Shown: one piece after another, positions 1 to 12,094 of the stretch
Numbering within the stretch: the first letter of the stretch is position 1
How the letters are laid out: each line of letters begins with the position of its first letter
NCBI GenBank assembly: GCA_022605955.1
Contig: JAKCOZ010000621.1
Span: 1-64,000, forward strand
Direction: 5' to 3'
Length of the DNA stretch: 64,000 nt
DNA from: Rallus limicola
Taxonomy: Eukaryota > Chordata > Aves > Gruiformes > Rallidae
Notes under the pieces: model-generated
The model's input: the letters and a program-made list of their open reading frames with translations, nothing else
What the model was told of the DNA's origin: nothing
Databases searched by the model: none
Position numbers and translations under genes: made by a program

Positions 1-2019
1 GAACCTCCTACGTGCTTTTCTCGGCCCTAGCAGACTGCAGTTCAAAACATGCTAACGTCCAGCAATAACTCCCAAAGTAAAGAAGCTAGGACTGAAAGGC
101 ATAGCTTGTCTGAAACCTCTTAACAGGACACACAAACAGACCCTGTCACTTTGGCTCTCAGCCTTTTCCTTTGCCTGGAAAGAGGGAACATGCCTGGAAG
201 CTCCCTACGGTGCTTTTTCTCGGCCCTAGCAGACTGCAGTTCAAAACATGCTAAACGTCCAGCAATAACTCCCCAAAGTAAAGAAGCTAGGACTGAAAGG
301 CATAGCTTGTCTGAAACCTCCTAACAGGACACACAAGCAGACCCTGTCACTTTGGCTCTCAGCCTTTTCCTTTGCCTGGAAAGAGGGAACATGCCTGGAA
401 CCTCCTACGGTGCTTTTCTCGGCCCTAGCAGACTGCAGTTCAAAACATGCTAAACGTCCAGCAATAACTACCCAAAGTAAAGAAGCTAGGCATTGAAAGG
501 CATAGCTTGTCTGAAACCTCCTAACAGGACACACAAGCAGACCCTGACACTTTGGATCTCAGCCTTTTCCTTTGCCTGGAAAGAGGGAACATGCCTGGAA
601 CCTCCTACGGTGCTTTTCTCGGCCCTAGCAGACTGCAGTTCAAAACATGCTAAACGTCCAGCAATAACTCCCAAAGTAAAGAAGCTAGGCATGAAAGGCA
701 TAGCTTGTCTGAAACCTCCTAACAGGACACACAAGCAGACCCTGTCACTTTGGCTCTCAGCCTTTTCCTTTGCCTGGAAAGAGGGAACATGCCTGGAAGC
801 TCCTACGGTGCTTTTCTCGGCCCTAGCAGACTGCAGTTCAAAACATGCTAAAACGTCCAGCAATAACTCCCAAAGTAAAGAAGCTAGGACTGAAAGGCAT
901 AGCTTGTCTGAAACCTCCTAACAGGACACACAAGCAGACCCTGTCACTTTGGCTCTCAGCCTTTTCCTTTGCCTGGAAAGAGGGGAACATGCCTGGAAGC
1001 TCCTACGGTGCTTTTCTCGGCCCTAGCAGACTGCAGTTCAAAACATGCTAAACGTCCAGCAATAACTCCCAAAGTAAAGAAGCTAGGCATGAAAGGCATA
1101 GCTTGTCTGAAACCTCCTAACAGGACACACAAGCAGACCCTGTCACTTTAGCTCTCAGCCTTTTTCCTTTGCCTGGAAAGAGGGAACATGCCTGGAAGCT
1201 CCTACGGTGCTTTTCTCGGCCCTAGCAGACTGCAGTTCAAAACATGCTAAACGTCCAGCAATAACTCCCAAAGTAAAGAAGCTAGGCATGAAAGGCATAG
1301 CTTGTCTGAAACCTCCTAACAGGACACACAAGCAGACCCTGTCACTTTGGCTCTCAGCCTTTTCCTTTGCCTGGAAAGAGGGAACATGCCTGGAACCTCC
1401 TACGGTGCTTTTCTCTCGGCCCTAGCAGACTGCAGTTCAAAACATGCTAAACGTCCAGCAATAACTCCCAAAGTAAAGAAGCTAGGACTGAAAGGCATAG
1501 CTTGTCTGAAACCTCCTAACAGGACACACAAGCAGACCCTGTCACTTTGGCTCTCAGCCTTTTCCTTTGCCTGGAAAGAGGGAACATGCCTGGAAGCTCC
1601 TACGGTGCTTTTCTCGGCCCTAGCAGACTGCAGTTCAAAACATGCTAAACGTCCAGCAATAACTCCCAAAGTAAAGAAGCTAGGACTGAAAGGCATAGCT
1701 TGTCTGGAAACCTCCCTAACAGGACACACAAGCAGACCCTGTCACTTTGGCTCTCAGCCTTTTCCTTTGCCTGGAAAGAGGGAACATGCCTGGAAGCTCC
1801 TACGGTGCTTTTCTCGGCCCTAGCAGACTGCAGTTCAAAAACATGCTAAACGTCCAGCAATAACTCCCAAAGTAAAGAAGCTAGGACTGAAAGGCATAGC
1901 TTGTCTGAAACCTCCTAACAGGACACACAAGCAGACCCTGTCACTTTGGCTCTCAGCCTTTTTCCTTTGCCTGGAAAGAGGGAACATGCCTGTTTGCCTG
2001 GAAAGAGGGAACATGCCTG
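1..2019 (+). other. Indel-rich end of the array, probable low-quality consensus
   Basis: About 15 one- or two-base indels occur here, mostly extra bases in homopolymer runs: a missing g near 12 and a missing a near 53, and gains near 203, 216, 272, 470, 493, 851, 983, 1162, 1413 (two bases), 1706, 1714, 1840 and 1961. The remaining 62 kb shows only one kind of one-base indel. The abrupt change fits thin read coverage at a contig end better than biology. Variants in this stretch should not be used for haplotype analysis. Confidence 0.8.
1966..2019 (+). repeat. 27-bp tandem duplication within a monomer
   Basis: The segment from tttgcctgg to catgcctg (1966-1992) is repeated at 1993-2019, giving a 225-bp-class monomer. 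It sits at the boundary of the indel-rich zone, so it may be a consensus error or read-joining artefact. Confidence 0.85.
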
Positions 2020-2620
2020 GAAGCTCCTACGGTGCTTTTCTCGGCCCTAGCAGACTGCAGTTCAAAACATGCTAAACGTCCAGCAATAACTCCCAAAGTA
2101 AAGAAGCTAGGACTGAAAGGCATAGCTTGTCTGAAACCTCCTAACAGGACACACAAGCAGACCCTGTCACTTTGGCTCTCAGCCTTTTCCTTTGCCTGGA
2201 AAGAGGGAACATGCCTGGAACCCCCTACGGTGCTTTTCTCGGCCCTAGCAGACTGCAGTTCAAAACATGCTAAACGTCCAGCAATAACTCCCAAAGTAAA
2301 GAAGCTAGGACTGAAAGGCATAGCTTGTCTGAAACCTCCTAACAGGACACACAAGCAGACCCTGTCACTTTGGCTCTCAGCCTTTTCCTTTGCCTGGAAA
2401 GAGGGAACATGCCTGGAACCTCCTACGGTGCTTTTCTCGGCCCTAGCAGACTGCAGTTCAAAACATGCTAAACGTCCAGCAATAACTCCCAAAGTAAAGA
2501 AGCTAGGACTGAAAGGCATAGCTTGTCTGAAACCTCCTAACAGGACACACAAGCAGACCCTGTCACTTTAGCTCTCAGCCTTTTCCTTTGCCTGGAAAGA
2601 GGGAACATGCCTGGAAGCTC

Positions 2621-2818
2621 CTACGGTGCTTTTCTCGGCCCTAGCAGACTGCAGTTCAAAACATGCTAAACGTCCAGCAATAACTCCCAAAGTAAAGAAG
2701 CTAGGCATGAAAGGCATAGCTTGTCTGAAACCTCCTAACAGGACACACAAGCAGACCCTGTCACTTTGGCTCTCAGCCTTTTCCTTTGCCTGGAAAGAGG
2801 GAACATGCCTGGAAGCTC
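2621..2818 (+). repeat. Representative 198-bp monomer
   Basis: This unit serves as the reference copy. It has about 49% G+C and three CpG sites (monomer positions 4-5, 16-17 and 51-52). A PstI site, ctgcag, lies at positions 29-34 inside the 8-bp palindrome actgcagt, and a ggcc lies at 17-20. Recurrent variants in the array are position 42 c/g; 86-87 ac, ca or cc; 115 c/t; 118 a/c; 131 g/a; 190 t/g; and 195 g/c. The alleles cc at 86-87, t at 115 and a at 131 often travel together. The frame starting gtgcttttc on this strand has no stop, nor does one antisense frame. No shorter internal subrepeat is evident, so 198 bp appears to be the basic period. Confidence 0.95.
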
Positions 2819-5524
2819 CTACGGTGCTTTTCTCGGCCCTAGCAGACTGCAGTTCAAAACATGCTAAACGTCCAGCAATAACTCCCAAAGTAAAGAAGCT
2901 AGGCATGAAAGGCATAGCTTGTCTGAAACCTCCTAACAGGACACACAAGCAGACCCTGTCACTTTGGCTCTCAGCCTTTTCCTTTGCCTGGAAAGAGGGA
3001 ACATGCCTGGAAGCTCCTACGGTGCTTTTCTCGGCCCTAGCAGACTGCAGTTCAAAACATGCTAAACGTCCAGCAATAACTCCCAAAGTAAAGAAGCTAG
3101 GACTGAAAGGCATAGCTTGTCTGAAACCTCCTAACAGGACACACAAGCAGACCCTGTCACTTTGGCTCTCAGCCTTTTCCTTTGCCTGGAAAGAGAGAAC
3201 ATGCCTGGAAGCTCCTACGGTGCTTTTCTCGGCCCTAGCAGACTGCAGTTCAAAACATGCTAAACGTCCAGCAATAACTCCCAAAGTAAAGAAGCTAGGA
3301 CTGAAAGGCATAGCTTGTCTGAAACCTCCTAACAGGACACACAAGCAGACCCTGTCACTTTGGCTCTCAGCCTTTTCCTTTGCCTGGAAAGAGGGAACAT
3401 GCCTGGAAGCTCCTACGGTGCTTTTCTCGGCCCTAGCAGACTGCAGTTCAAAACATGCTAAACGTCCAGCAATAACTCCCAAAGTAAAGAAGCTAGGCAT
3501 GAAAGGCATAGCTTGTCTGAAACCTCCTAACAGGACACACAAGCAGACCCTGTCACTTTGGCTCTCAGCCTTTTCCTTTGCCTGGAAAGAGGGAACATGC
3601 CTGGAAGCTCCTACGGTGCTTTTCTCGGCCCTAGCAGACTGCAGTTCAAAACATGCTAAACGTCCAGCAATAACTCCCAAAGTAAAGAAGCTAGGCATGA
3701 AAGGCATAGCTTGTCTGAAACCTCCTAACAGGACACACAAGCAGACCCTGTCACTTTGGCTCTCAGCCTTTTCCTTTGCCTGGAAAGAGGGAACATGCCT
3801 GGAAGCTCCTACGGTGCTTTTCTCGGCCCTAGCAGACTGCAGTTCAAAACATGCTAAACGTCCAGCAATAACTCCCAAAGTAAAGAAGCTAGGACTGAAA
3901 GGCATAGCTTGTCTGAAACCTCCTAACAGGACACACAAGCAGACCCTGTCACTTTGGCTCTCAGCCTTTTCCTTTGCCTGGAAAGAGAGAACATGCCTGG
4001 AAGCTCCTACGGTGCTTTTCTCGGCCCTAGCAGACTGCAGTTCAAAACATGCTAAACGTCCAGCAATAACTCCCAAAGTAAAGAAGCTAGGACTGAAAGG
4101 CATAGCTTGTCTGAAACCTCCTAACAGGACACACAAGCAGACCCTGTCACTTTGGCTCTCAGCCTTTTCCTTTGCCTGGAAAGAGGGAACATGCCTGGAA
4201 GCTCCTACGGTGCTTTTCTCGGCCCTAGCAGACTGCAGTTCAAAACATGCTAAACGTCCAGCAATAACTCCCAAAGTAAAGAAGCTAGGCATGAAAGGCA
4301 TAGCTTGTCTGAAACCTCCTAACAGGACACACAAGCAGACCCTGTCACTTTGGCTCTCAGCCTTTTCCTTTGCCTGGAAAGAGGGAACATGCCTGGAACC
4401 TCCTACGGTGCTTTTCTCGGCCCTAGCAGACTGCAGTTCAAAACATGCTAAACGTCCAGCAATAACTCCCAAAGTAAAGAAGCTAGGACTGAAAGGCATA
4501 GCTTGTCTGAAACCTCTTAACAGGACACACAAACAGACCCTGTCACTTTGGCTCTCAGCCTTTTCCTTTGCCTGGAAAGAGGGAACATGCCTGGAAGCTC
4601 CTACGGTGCTTTTCTCGGCCCTAGCAGACTGCAGTTCAAAACATGCTAAACGTCCAGCAATAACTCCCAAAGTAAAGAAGCTAGGACTGAAAGGCATAGC
4701 TTGTCTGAAACCTCCTAACAGGACACACAAGCAGACCCTGTCACTTTGGCTCTCAGCCTTTTCCTTTGCCTGGAAAGAGGGAACATGCCTGGAACCTCCT
4801 ACGGTGCTTTTCTCGGCCCTAGCAGACTGCAGTTCAAAACATGCTAAACGTCCAGCAATAACTCCCAAAGTAAAGAAGCTAGGACTGAAAGGCATAGCTT
4901 GTCTGAAACCTCCTAACAGGACACACAAGCAGACCCTGTCACTTTGGCTCTCAGCCTTTTCCTTTGCCTGGAAAGAGGGAACATGCCTGGAAGCTCCTAC
5001 GGTGCTTTTCTCGGCCCTAGCAGACTGCAGTTCAAAACATGCTAAACGTCCAGCAATAACTCCCAAAGTAAAGAAGCTAGGACTGAAAGGCATAGCTTGT
5101 CTGAAACCTCCTAACAGGACACACAAGCAGACCCTGTCACTTTGGCTCTCAGCCTTTTCCTTTGCCTGGAAAGAGGGAACATGCCGGGAACCTCCTACGG
5201 TGCTTTTCTCGGCCCTAGCAGACTGCAGTTCAAAACATGCTAAACGTCCAGCAATAACTCCCAAAGTAAAGAAGCTAGGACTGAAAGGCATAGCTTGTCT
5301 GAAACCTCCTAACAGGACACACAAGCAGACCCTGTCACTTTAGCTCTCAGCCTTTTCCTTTGCCTGGAAAGAGGGAACATGCCTGGAAGCTCCTACGGTG
5401 CTTTTCTCGGCCCTAGCAGACTGCAGTTCAAAACATGCTAAACGTCCAGCAATAACTCCCAAAGTAAAGAAGCTAGGCATGAAAGGCATAGCTTGTCTGA
5501 AACCTCCTAACAGGACACACAAGC

Positions 5525-8500
5525 AGACCCTGTCACTTTGGCTCTCAGCCTTTTCCTTTGCCTGGAAAGAGGGAACATGCCTGGAACCTCCTACGGTGCT
5601 TTTCTCGGCCCTAGAAGACTGCAGTTCAAAACATGCTAAACGTCCAGCAATAACTCCCAAAGTAAAGAAGCTAGGCATGAAAGGCATAGCTTGTCTGAAA
5701 CCTCCTAACAGGACACACAAGCAGACCCTGTCACTTTGGCTCTCAGCCTTTTCCTTTGCCTGGAAAGAGGGAACATGCCTGGAAGCTCCTACGGTGCTTT
5801 TCTCGGCCCTAGCAGACTGCAGTTCAAAACATGCTAAACGTCCAGCAATAACTCCCAAAGTAAAGAAGCTAGGACTGAAAGGCATAGCTTGTCTGAAACC
5901 TCCTAACAGGACACACAAGCAGACCCTGTCACTTTGGCTCTCAGCCTTTTCCTTTGCCTGGAAAGAGGGAACATGCCTGGAAGCTCCTACGGTGCTTTTC
6001 TCGGCCCTAGCAGACTGCAGTTCAAAACATGCTAAACGTCCAGCAATAACTCCCAAAGTAAAGAAGCTAGGACTGAAAGGCATAGCTTGTCTGAAACCTC
6101 CTAACAGGACACACAAGCAGACCCTGTCACTTTGGCTCTCAGCCTTTTCCTTTGCCTGGAAAGAGGGAACATGCCTGGAAGCTCCTACGGTGCTTTTCTC
6201 GGCCCTAGCAGACTGCAGTTCAAAACATGCTAAACGTCCAGCAATAACTCCCAAAGTAAAGAAGCTAGGACTGAAAGGCATAGCTTGTCTGAAACCTCCT
6301 AACAGGACACACAAGCAGACCCTGTCACTTTGGCTCTCAGCCTTTTCCTTTGCCTGGAAAGAGGGAACATGCCTGGAAGCTCCTACGGTGCTTTTCTCGG
6401 CCCTAGCAGACTGCAGTTCAAAACATGCTAAACGTCCAGCAATAACTCCCAAAGTAAAGAAGCTAGGACTGAAAGGCATAGCTTGTCTGAAACCTCCTAA
6501 CAGGACACACAAACAGACCCTGTCACTTTGGCTCTCAGCCTTTTCCTTTGCCTTGAAAGAGGGAACATGCCTGGAACCCCCTACGGTGCTTTTCTCGGCC
6601 CTAGCAGACTGCAGTTCAAAACATGCTAAACGTCCAGCAATAACTCCCAAAGTAAAGAAGCTAGGACTGAAAGGCATAGCTTGTCTGAAACCTCCTAACA
6701 GGACACACAAGCAGACCCTGTCACTTTGGCTCTCAGCCTTTTCCTTTGCCTGGAAAGAGGGAACATGCCTGGAAGCTCCTACGGTGCTTTTCTCGGCCCT
6801 AGCAGACTGCAGTTCAAAACATGCTAAACGTCCAGCAATAACTCCCAAAGTAAAGAAGCTAGGACTGAAAGGCATAGCTTGTCTGAAAGCTCCTAACAGG
6901 ACACACAAGCAGACCCTGTCACTTTAGCTCTCAGCCTTTTCCTTTGCCTGGAAAGAGGGAACATGCCTGGAAGCTCCTACGGTGCTTTTCTCGGCCCTAG
7001 CAGACTGCAGTTCAAAACATGCTAAACATCCAGCAATAACTCCCAAAGTAAAGAAGCTAGGCATGAAAGGCATAGCTTGTCTGAAACCTCCTAACAGGAC
7101 ACACAAGCAGACCCTGTCACTTTGGCTCTCAGCCTTTTCCTTTGCCTGGAAAGAGGGAACATGCCTGGAACCTCCTACGGTGCTTTTCTCGGCCCTAGCA
7201 GACTGCAGTTCAAAACATGCTAAACGTCCAGCAATAACTCCCAAAGTAAAGAAGCTAGGCATGAAAGGCATAGCTTGTCTGAAACCTCCTAACAGGACAC
7301 ACAAGCAGACCCTGTCACTTTGGCTCTCAGCCTTTTCCTTTGCCTGGAAAGAGGGAACATGCCTGGAACCTCCTACGGTGCTTTTCTCGGCCCTAGCAGA
7401 CTGCAGTTCAAAACATGCTAAACGTCCAGCAATAACTCCCAAAGTAAAGAAGCTAGGACTGAAAGGCATAGCTTGTCTGAAACCTCCTAACAGGACACAC
7501 AAGCAGACCCTGTCACTTTGGCTCTCAGCCTTTTCCTTTGCCTGGAAAGAGGGAACATGCCTGGAAGCTCCTACGGTGCTTTTCTCGGCCCTAGCAGACT
7601 GCAGTTCAAAACATGCTAAACGTCCAGCAATAACTCCCAAAGTAAAGAAGCTAGGACTGAAAGGCATAGCTTGTCTGAAACCTCCTACCAGGACACACAA
7701 GCAGACCCTGTCACTTTGGCTCTCAGCCTTTTCCTTTGCCTGGAAAGAGGGAACATGCCTGGAACCTCCTACGGTGCTTTTCTCGGCCCTAGCAGACTGC
7801 AGTTCAAAACATGCTAAACGTCCAGCAATAACTCCCAAAGTAAAGAAGCTAGGACTGAAAGGCATAGCTTGTCTGAAACCTCCTAACAGGACACACAAGC
7901 AGACCCTGTCACTTTGGCTCTCAGCCTTTTCCTTTGCCTGGAAAGAGGGAACATGCCTGGAAGCTCCTACGGTGCTTTTCTCGGCCCTAGCAGACTGCAG
8001 TTCAAAACATGCTAAACGTCCAGCAATAACTCCCAAAGTAAAGAAGCTAGGCATGAAAGGCATAGCTTGTCTGAAACCTCCTAACAGGACACACAAGCAG
8101 ACCCTGTCACTTTGGCTCTCAGCCTTTTCCTTTGCCTGGAAAGAGGGAACATGCCTGGAACCTCCTACGGTGCTTTTCTCGGCCCTAGCAGACTGCAGTT
8201 CAAAACATGCTAAACGTCCAGCAATAACTCCCAAAGTAAAGAAGCTAGGCATGAAAGGCATAGCTTGTCTGAAACCTCCTACCAGGACACACAAGCAGAC
8301 CCTGTCACTTTGGCTCTCAGCCTTTTCCTTTGCCTGGAAAGAGGGAACATGCCTGGAAGCTCCTACGGTGCTTTTCTCGGCCCTAGCAGACTGCAGTTCA
8401 AAACATGCTAAACGTCCAGCAATAACTCCCAAAGTAAAGAAGCTAGGACTGAAAGGCATAGCTTGTCTGAAACCTCCTAACAGGACACACAAGCAGACCC

Positions 8501-9162
8501 TGTCACTTTGGCTCTCAGCCTTTTCCTTTGCCTGGAAAGAGGGAACATGCCTGGAAGCTCCTACGGTGCTTTTCTCGGCCCTAGCAGACTGCAGTTCAAA
8601 ACATGCTAAACGTCCAGCAATAACTCCCAAAGTAAAGAAGCTAGGCATGAAAGGCATAGCTTGTCTGAAACCTCCTAACAGGACACACAAGCAGACCCTG
8701 TCACTTTGGCTCTCAGCCTTTTCCTTTGCCTGGAAAGAGGGAACATGCCTGGAACCTCCTACGGTGCTTTTCTCGGCCAGACAAGCTATGCCTTTCAGTC
8801 CTAGCTTCTTTACTTTGGGAGTTATTGCTGGACGTTTAGCATGTTTTGAACTGCAGTCTGCTAGGGCCGAGAAAAGCACCGTAGGAGCTTCCAGGCATGT
8901 TCCCTCTTTCCAGGCAAAGGAAAAGGCTGAGAGCCAAAGTGACAGGGTCTGCTTGTGTGTCCTGTTAGGAGGTTTCAGACAAGCTATGCCTTTCAGTCCT
9001 AGCTTCTTTACTTTGGGAGTTATTGCTGGACGTTTAGCATGTTTTGAACTGCAGTCTGCTAGGGCCGAGAAAAGCACCGTAGGAGCTTCCAGGCATGTTC
9101 CCTCTTTCCAGGCAAAGGAAAAGGCTGAGAGCCAAAGTGACAGGGTCTGCTTGTGTGTCCTG
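5525..9162 (+). repeat. Junction-spanning 3.64-kb duplication, copy 1
   Basis: This copy agrees with 58744-62381 at every variable site I compared. Shared rare markers are tagaagactg at 5612, ccttgaaaga at about 6551, ctgaaagctcc at about 6885, tttagctc at about 6924, aacatcc at about 7025, and junction A. It is bounded on the left by a two-base difference at 5523-5524 and on the right by a difference at 9163. Confidence 0.9.
8774..8784. other. Inversion junction A (forward to reverse)
   Basis: Forward sequence stops after ctcggcc (monomer position 20). Reverse sequence starts at agacaagctatgcc, the complement of a monomer ending at cttgtct (about position 107). The two parents share at most one base (c) at the join, so there is almost no microhomology. 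The arms are not mirror copies: monomer haplotypes read outward on each side differ. A simple fold-back palindrome is therefore not supported at this scale. Confidence 0.93.
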
Positions 9163-9510
9163 TTAGGAGGTTTCAGACAAGCTATGCCTTTCAGTCCTAG
9201 CTTCTTTACTTTGGGAGTTATTGCTGGACGTTTAGCATGTTTTGAACTGCAGTCTGCTAGGGCCGAGAAAAGCACCGTAGGAGCTTCCAGGCATGTTCCC
9301 TCTTTCCAGGCAAAGGAAAAGGCTGAGAGCCAAAGTGACAGGGTCTGTTTGTGTGTCCTCTTAAGAGGTTTCAGACAAGCTATGCCTTTCAGGCCTAGCT
9401 TCTTTACTTTGGGAGTTATTGCTGGACGTTTAGCATGTTTTGAACTGCAGTCTGCTAGGGCCGAGAAAAGCACCGTAGGAGCTTCCAGGCATGTTCCCTC
9501 TTTCCAGGCA

Positions 9511-12094
9511 AAGCAAAAGGCTGAGAGCCAAAGTGACAGGGTCTGCTTGTGTGTCCTGTTAGGAGGTTTCAGACAAGCTATGCCTTTCATGCCTAGCTTC
9601 TTTACTTTGGGAGTTATTGCTGGACGTTTAGCATGTTTTGAACTGCAGTCTGCTAGGGCCGAGAAAAGCACCGTAGGAGCTTCCAGGCATGTTCCCTCTT
9701 TCCAGGCAAAGGAAAAGGCTGAGAGCCAAAGTGACAGGGTCTGCTTGTGTGTCCTGGTAGGAGGTTTCAGACAAGCTATGCCTTTCAGTCCTAGCTTCTT
9801 TACTTTGGGAGTTATTGCTGGACGTTTAGCTTGTTTTGAACTGCAGTCTGCTAGGGCCGAGAAAAGCACCGTAGGAGCTTCCAGGCATGTTCCCTCTTTC
9901 CAGGCAAAGGAAAAGGCTGAGAGCCAAAGTGACAGGGTCTGCTTGTGTGTCCTGTTAGGAGGTTTCAGACAAGCTATGCCTTTCATGCCTAGCTTCTTTA
10001 CTTTGGGAGTTATTGCTGGACGTTTAGCATGTTTTGAACTGCAGTCTGCTAGGGCCGAGAAAAGCACCGTAGGAGGTTCCAGGCATGTTCCCTCTTTCCA
10101 GGCAAAGGAAAAGGCTGAGAGCCAAAGTGACAGGGTCTGCTTGTGTGTCCTGTTAGGAGGTTTCAGACAAGCTATGCCTTTCAGTCCTAGCTTCTTTACT
10201 TTGGGAGTTATTGCTGGACGTTTAGCATGTTTTGAACTGCAGTCTGCTAGGGCCGAGAAAAGCACCGTAGGAGGTTCCAGGCATGTTCCCTCTTTCCAGG
10301 CAAAGGAAAAGGCTGAGAGCCAAAGTGACAGGGTCTGCTTGTGTGTCCTGTTAGGAGGTTTCAGACAAGCTATGCCTTTCAGTCCTAGCTTCTTTACTTT
10401 GGGAGTTATTGCTGGACGTTTAGCATGTTTTGAACTGCAGTCTGCTAGGGCCGAGAAAAGCACCGTAGGAGGTTCCCGGCATGTTCCCTCTTTCCAGGCA
10501 AAGGAAAAGGCTGAGAGCCAAAGTGACAGGGTCTGCTTGTGTGTCCTGTTAGGAGGTTTCAGACAAGCTATGCCTTTCAGTCCTAGCTTCTTTACTTTGG
10601 GAGTTATTGCTGGACGTTTAGCATGTTTTGAACTGCAGTCTGCTAGGGCCGAGAAAAGCACCGTAGGAGCTTCCAGGCATGTTCCCTCTTTCCAGGCAAA
10701 GGAAAAGGCTGAGAGCCAAAGTGACAGGGTCTGCTTGTGTGTCCTGTTAGGAGGTTTCAGACAAGCTATGCCTTTCAGTCCTAGCTTCTTTACTTTGGGA
10801 GTTATTGCTGGACGTTTAGCATGTTTTGAACTGCAGTCTGCTAGGGCCGAGAAAAGCACCGTAGGAGGTTCCAGGCATGTTCCCTCTTTCCAGGCAAAGG
10901 AAAAGGCTGAGAGCCAAAGTGACAGGGTCTGCTTGTGTGTCCTGTTAGGAGGTTTCAGACAAGCTATGCCTTTCAGTCCTAGCTTCTTTACTTTGGGAGT
11001 TATTGCTGGACGTTTAGCATGTTTTGAACTGCAGTCTGCTAGGGCCGAGAAAAGCACCGTAGGAGCTTCCAGGCATGTTCCCTCTTTCCAGGCAAAGGAA
11101 AAGGCTGAGAGCCAAAGTGACAGGGTCTGTTTGTGTGTCCTGTTAAGAGGTTTCAGACAAGCTATGCCTTTCAGTCCTAGCTTCTTTACTTTGGGAGTTA
11201 TTGCTGGACGTTTAGCATGTTTTGAACTGCAGTCTGCTAGGGCCGAGAAAAGCACCGTAGGAGCTTCCAGGCATGTTCCCTCTTTCCAGGCAAAGGAAAA
11301 GGCTGAGAGCCAAAGTGACAGGGTCTGCTTGTGTGTCCTGGTAGGAGGTTTCAGACAAGCTATGCCTTTCATGCCTAGCTTCTTTACTTTGGGAGTTATT
11401 GCTGGACGTTTAGCATGTTTTGAACTGCAGTCTGCTAGGGCCGAGAAAAGCACCGTAGGAGCTTCCAGGCATGTTCCCTCTTTCCAGGCAAAGGAAAAGG
11501 CTGAGAGCCAAAGTGACAGGGTCTGCTTGTGTGTCCTGTTAGGAGGTTTCAGACAAGCTATGCCTTTCATGCCTAGCTTCTTTACTTTGGGAGTTATTGC
11601 TGGACGTTTAGCATCTTTTGAACTGCAGTCTGCTAGGGCCGAGAAAAGCACCGTAGGAGCTTCCAGGCATGTTCCCTCTTTCCAGGCAAAGGAAAAGGCT
11701 GAGAGCCAAAGTGACAGGGTCTGCTTGTGTGTCCTGGTAGGAGGTTTCAGACAAGCTATGCCTTTCATGCCTAGCTTCTTTACTTTGGGAGTTATTGCTG
11801 GACGTTTAGCATGTTTTGAACTGCAGTCTGATAGGGCCGAGAAAAGCACCGTAGGAGGTTCCAGGCATGTTCCCTCTTTCCAGGCAAAGGAAAAGGCTGA
11901 GAGCCAAAGTGACAGGGTCTGCTTGTGTGTCCTGTTAGGAGGTTTCAGACAAGCTATGCCTTTCAGTCCTAGCTTCTTTACTTTGGGAGTTATTGCTGGA
12001 CGTTTAGCATGTTTTGAACTGCAGTCTGCTAGGGCCGAGAAAAGCACCGTAGGAGCTTCCAGGCATGTTCCCTCTTTCCAGGCAAAGCAAAAGG
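9511..12094 (-). repeat. 13-monomer spaced marker pair (aagcaaaagg)
   Basis: The rare variant aagcaaaagg (usual aaggaaaagg) is seen at 9511 and 12085, exactly 2,574 bp or 13 monomers apart. Both are followed by the ttaggagg and catgcc alleles. The pair suggests an older duplication whose extent I could not fix. Confidence 0.55.

Larger units (their letters stand above)
1..8778 (+). repeat. Forward-orientation satellite block 1
   Basis: About 44 monomers all read in the ctacggtgct direction. Bases 1-2019 are rich in small indels; after that the register is exact (2621 to 8759 is 31 times 198). The block ends abruptly after ctcggcc at 8778, monomer position 20, where orientation flips. Its last 3.25 kb (5525-8778) is repeated at 58744-61997. 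Confidence 0.95.

Noticed and set aside
2621..2818. Pol III B-box-like motif gttcaaaac at monomer positions 34-42, hinting at a tRNA-derived SINE origin
   Set aside because: It fits the loose GWTCRANNC consensus, but no convincing A box lies upstream and such a match is expected by chance in roughly one 198-bp sequence in ten. No tRNA fold is apparent.
2621..2818. CENP-B box or other known centromere protein site
   Set aside because: No match to the core TTCG-N4-A-N2-CGGG pattern in the monomer on either strand.
2621..2818. Transposable element ends or target-site duplications
   Set aside because: No terminal inverted repeats, LTRs, poly-A tails or insertions interrupt the array anywhere.
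2568..5343. Overlapping 905- and 918-codon frames on both strands, and all similar shorter ones elsewhere
   Set aside because: These are the same artefact as above; their ends coincide with the single-base variants tttagctc and similar. None is a gene.
8000..9600. Junction A as the centre of a long perfect palindrome (fold-back)
   Set aside because: The allele strings read outward from the junction differ on the two sides, so the arms are only generically inverted repeats, not mirror copies.
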